From the NCBI GenBank assembly GCA_002728255.1, contig PBWV01000019.1, positions 176,414-211,533 on the forward strand: DNA of 35,120 nt. Direction: 5' to 3'. The notes under the pieces are model-generated. The model ran no database searches and was not told the DNA's origin. It saw only the letters and a list, made by a program, of their open reading frames with translations. Shown piece after piece: positions 34,855 to 35,120 of this stretch. How positions within the stretch are numbered: the stretch's first letter is position 1; every line of letters begins with the position of its first letter. The stretch comes from Rhodospirillaceae bacterium (GTDB lineage Bacteria > Pseudomonadota > Alphaproteobacteria > UBA7887). The position numbers were made by a program, and so were the translations under genes.

Positions 34855-34882
34855 ATATGTTACACTAGATGTGTCCGCCGAT

Positions 34883-35120
34883 TTATAAATCATGTTGTGG
34901 TAGCAATAACTGTTCGTCTATGAGACGATTTTTCAATGCAGTGGGAATAGTTTTACTGTAGGTGGGCCTTCTTAAAAAGAAAGTGCGGTGGTTAGCCGCG
35001 TGGGAATTGTTTGCTCCGTATGACATATAAATTGCGTACTTAGAAAGGGGTCCATGAAGATTTCCTCCAGCATGCATTACTCTTTGGTCAAAGATAAGAC
35101 AATCCCCCGGGTGTGTTTTC
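34883..35120 (-). CDS. PhyH-like Fe(II)/2-oxoglutarate oxygenase, C-terminal part (cut by window edge)
   Basis: Reverse-strand reading from the right edge (codons in frame with the stop at 34883) gives THPGDCLIFDQRVMHAGGN and ends LLLPQHDL. PGDCLIFDQRVMHAGG fits the end of the double-stranded beta-helix of phytanoyl-CoA dioxygenase-like oxygenases: the distal iron His in MHAGG, then a basic position before YAIYMSYG for 2-oxoglutarate. It is the first gene seen of the minus-strand run and lies 41 bases before neuB. It could hydroxylate a sugar, a lipid or a glycan building block. Only about 79 residues are in view, so the identity is moderate. Confidence 0.6.
   Translation of the reverse strand, partial: KTHPGDCLIFDQRVMHAGGNLHGPLSKYAIYMSYGANNSHAANHRTFFLRRPTYSKTIPTALKNRLIDEQLLLPQHDL

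Overview
This window looks like chromosomal DNA of an alphaproteobacterium. The evidence is indirect: an Amt transporter with a cleavable signal peptide, the block thioredoxin/TPR - LON-domain protein - Trm112-like protein - DUF971 protein beside a UbiH-type hydroxylase, and a moderate G+C by eye. A marine, SAR116- or Rhodospirillales-like host is only a guess; no rRNA or other strong marker is present.

Layout. (1) 1-8128 is housekeeping DNA: the N-terminus of an ammonium transporter, an amidase, a UbiH/VisC-like FAD hydroxylase (+ strand), a minus-strand operon (thioredoxin/TPR, LON-domain, Trm112-like, DUF971), tRNA-Gly(GCC), pyrE and purH. (2) 8215-13636 (minus) starts the surface-glycan region: a CapD/WbpM-type nucleotide-sugar dehydratase, a WecA/WbpL-type phosphoglycosyl transferase, a methyltransferase-glycosyltransferase fusion, and CysQ. 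(3) 13930-14877 is a lone + strand ketoacyl synthase III-like gene. (4) 14951-35120 (minus) is one dense run of sixteen genes, many overlapping or a few bases apart. In order of transcription: a PhyH-like oxygenase (cut by the window edge), NeuB, NeuA, a sulfotransferase-like/kinase-like fusion, a capsule-type GT-B protein, a radical SAM/SPASM protein, an ABC half-transporter, a methyltransferase, a membrane-anchored sugar-dehydrogenase/cytochrome c protein, asparagine synthetase 2, a probable glycosyltransferase, two GT4 glycosyltransferases, asparagine synthetase 1, an O-antigen ligase/polymerase, and a sulfotransferase.

How they could work together (inference). The WecA-like protein primes undecaprenyl phosphate with a sugar phosphate made by the CapD-like enzyme. 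The glycosyltransferases extend the chain. NeuB and NeuA make and activate a nonulosonic (sialic-type) acid. The GT-B protein at 29910-31496 is a candidate for adding it. The ABC protein flips the glycan and the O-antigen ligase/polymerase finishes it. Sulfotransferase(s), methyltransferases, the two glutamine amidotransferases and possibly the ketoacyl synthase would decorate it. CysQ would remove the PAP left by sulfation.

The least ordinary part is 29910-33168: two adjacent, poorly recognisable genes just downstream of neuB-neuA. One carries two separate Walker A motifs, and its first P-loop lies upstream of every conventional start codon. NeuB also lacks its usual C-terminal SAF domain. 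No CRISPR array, insertion sequence, prophage or integrase was seen.
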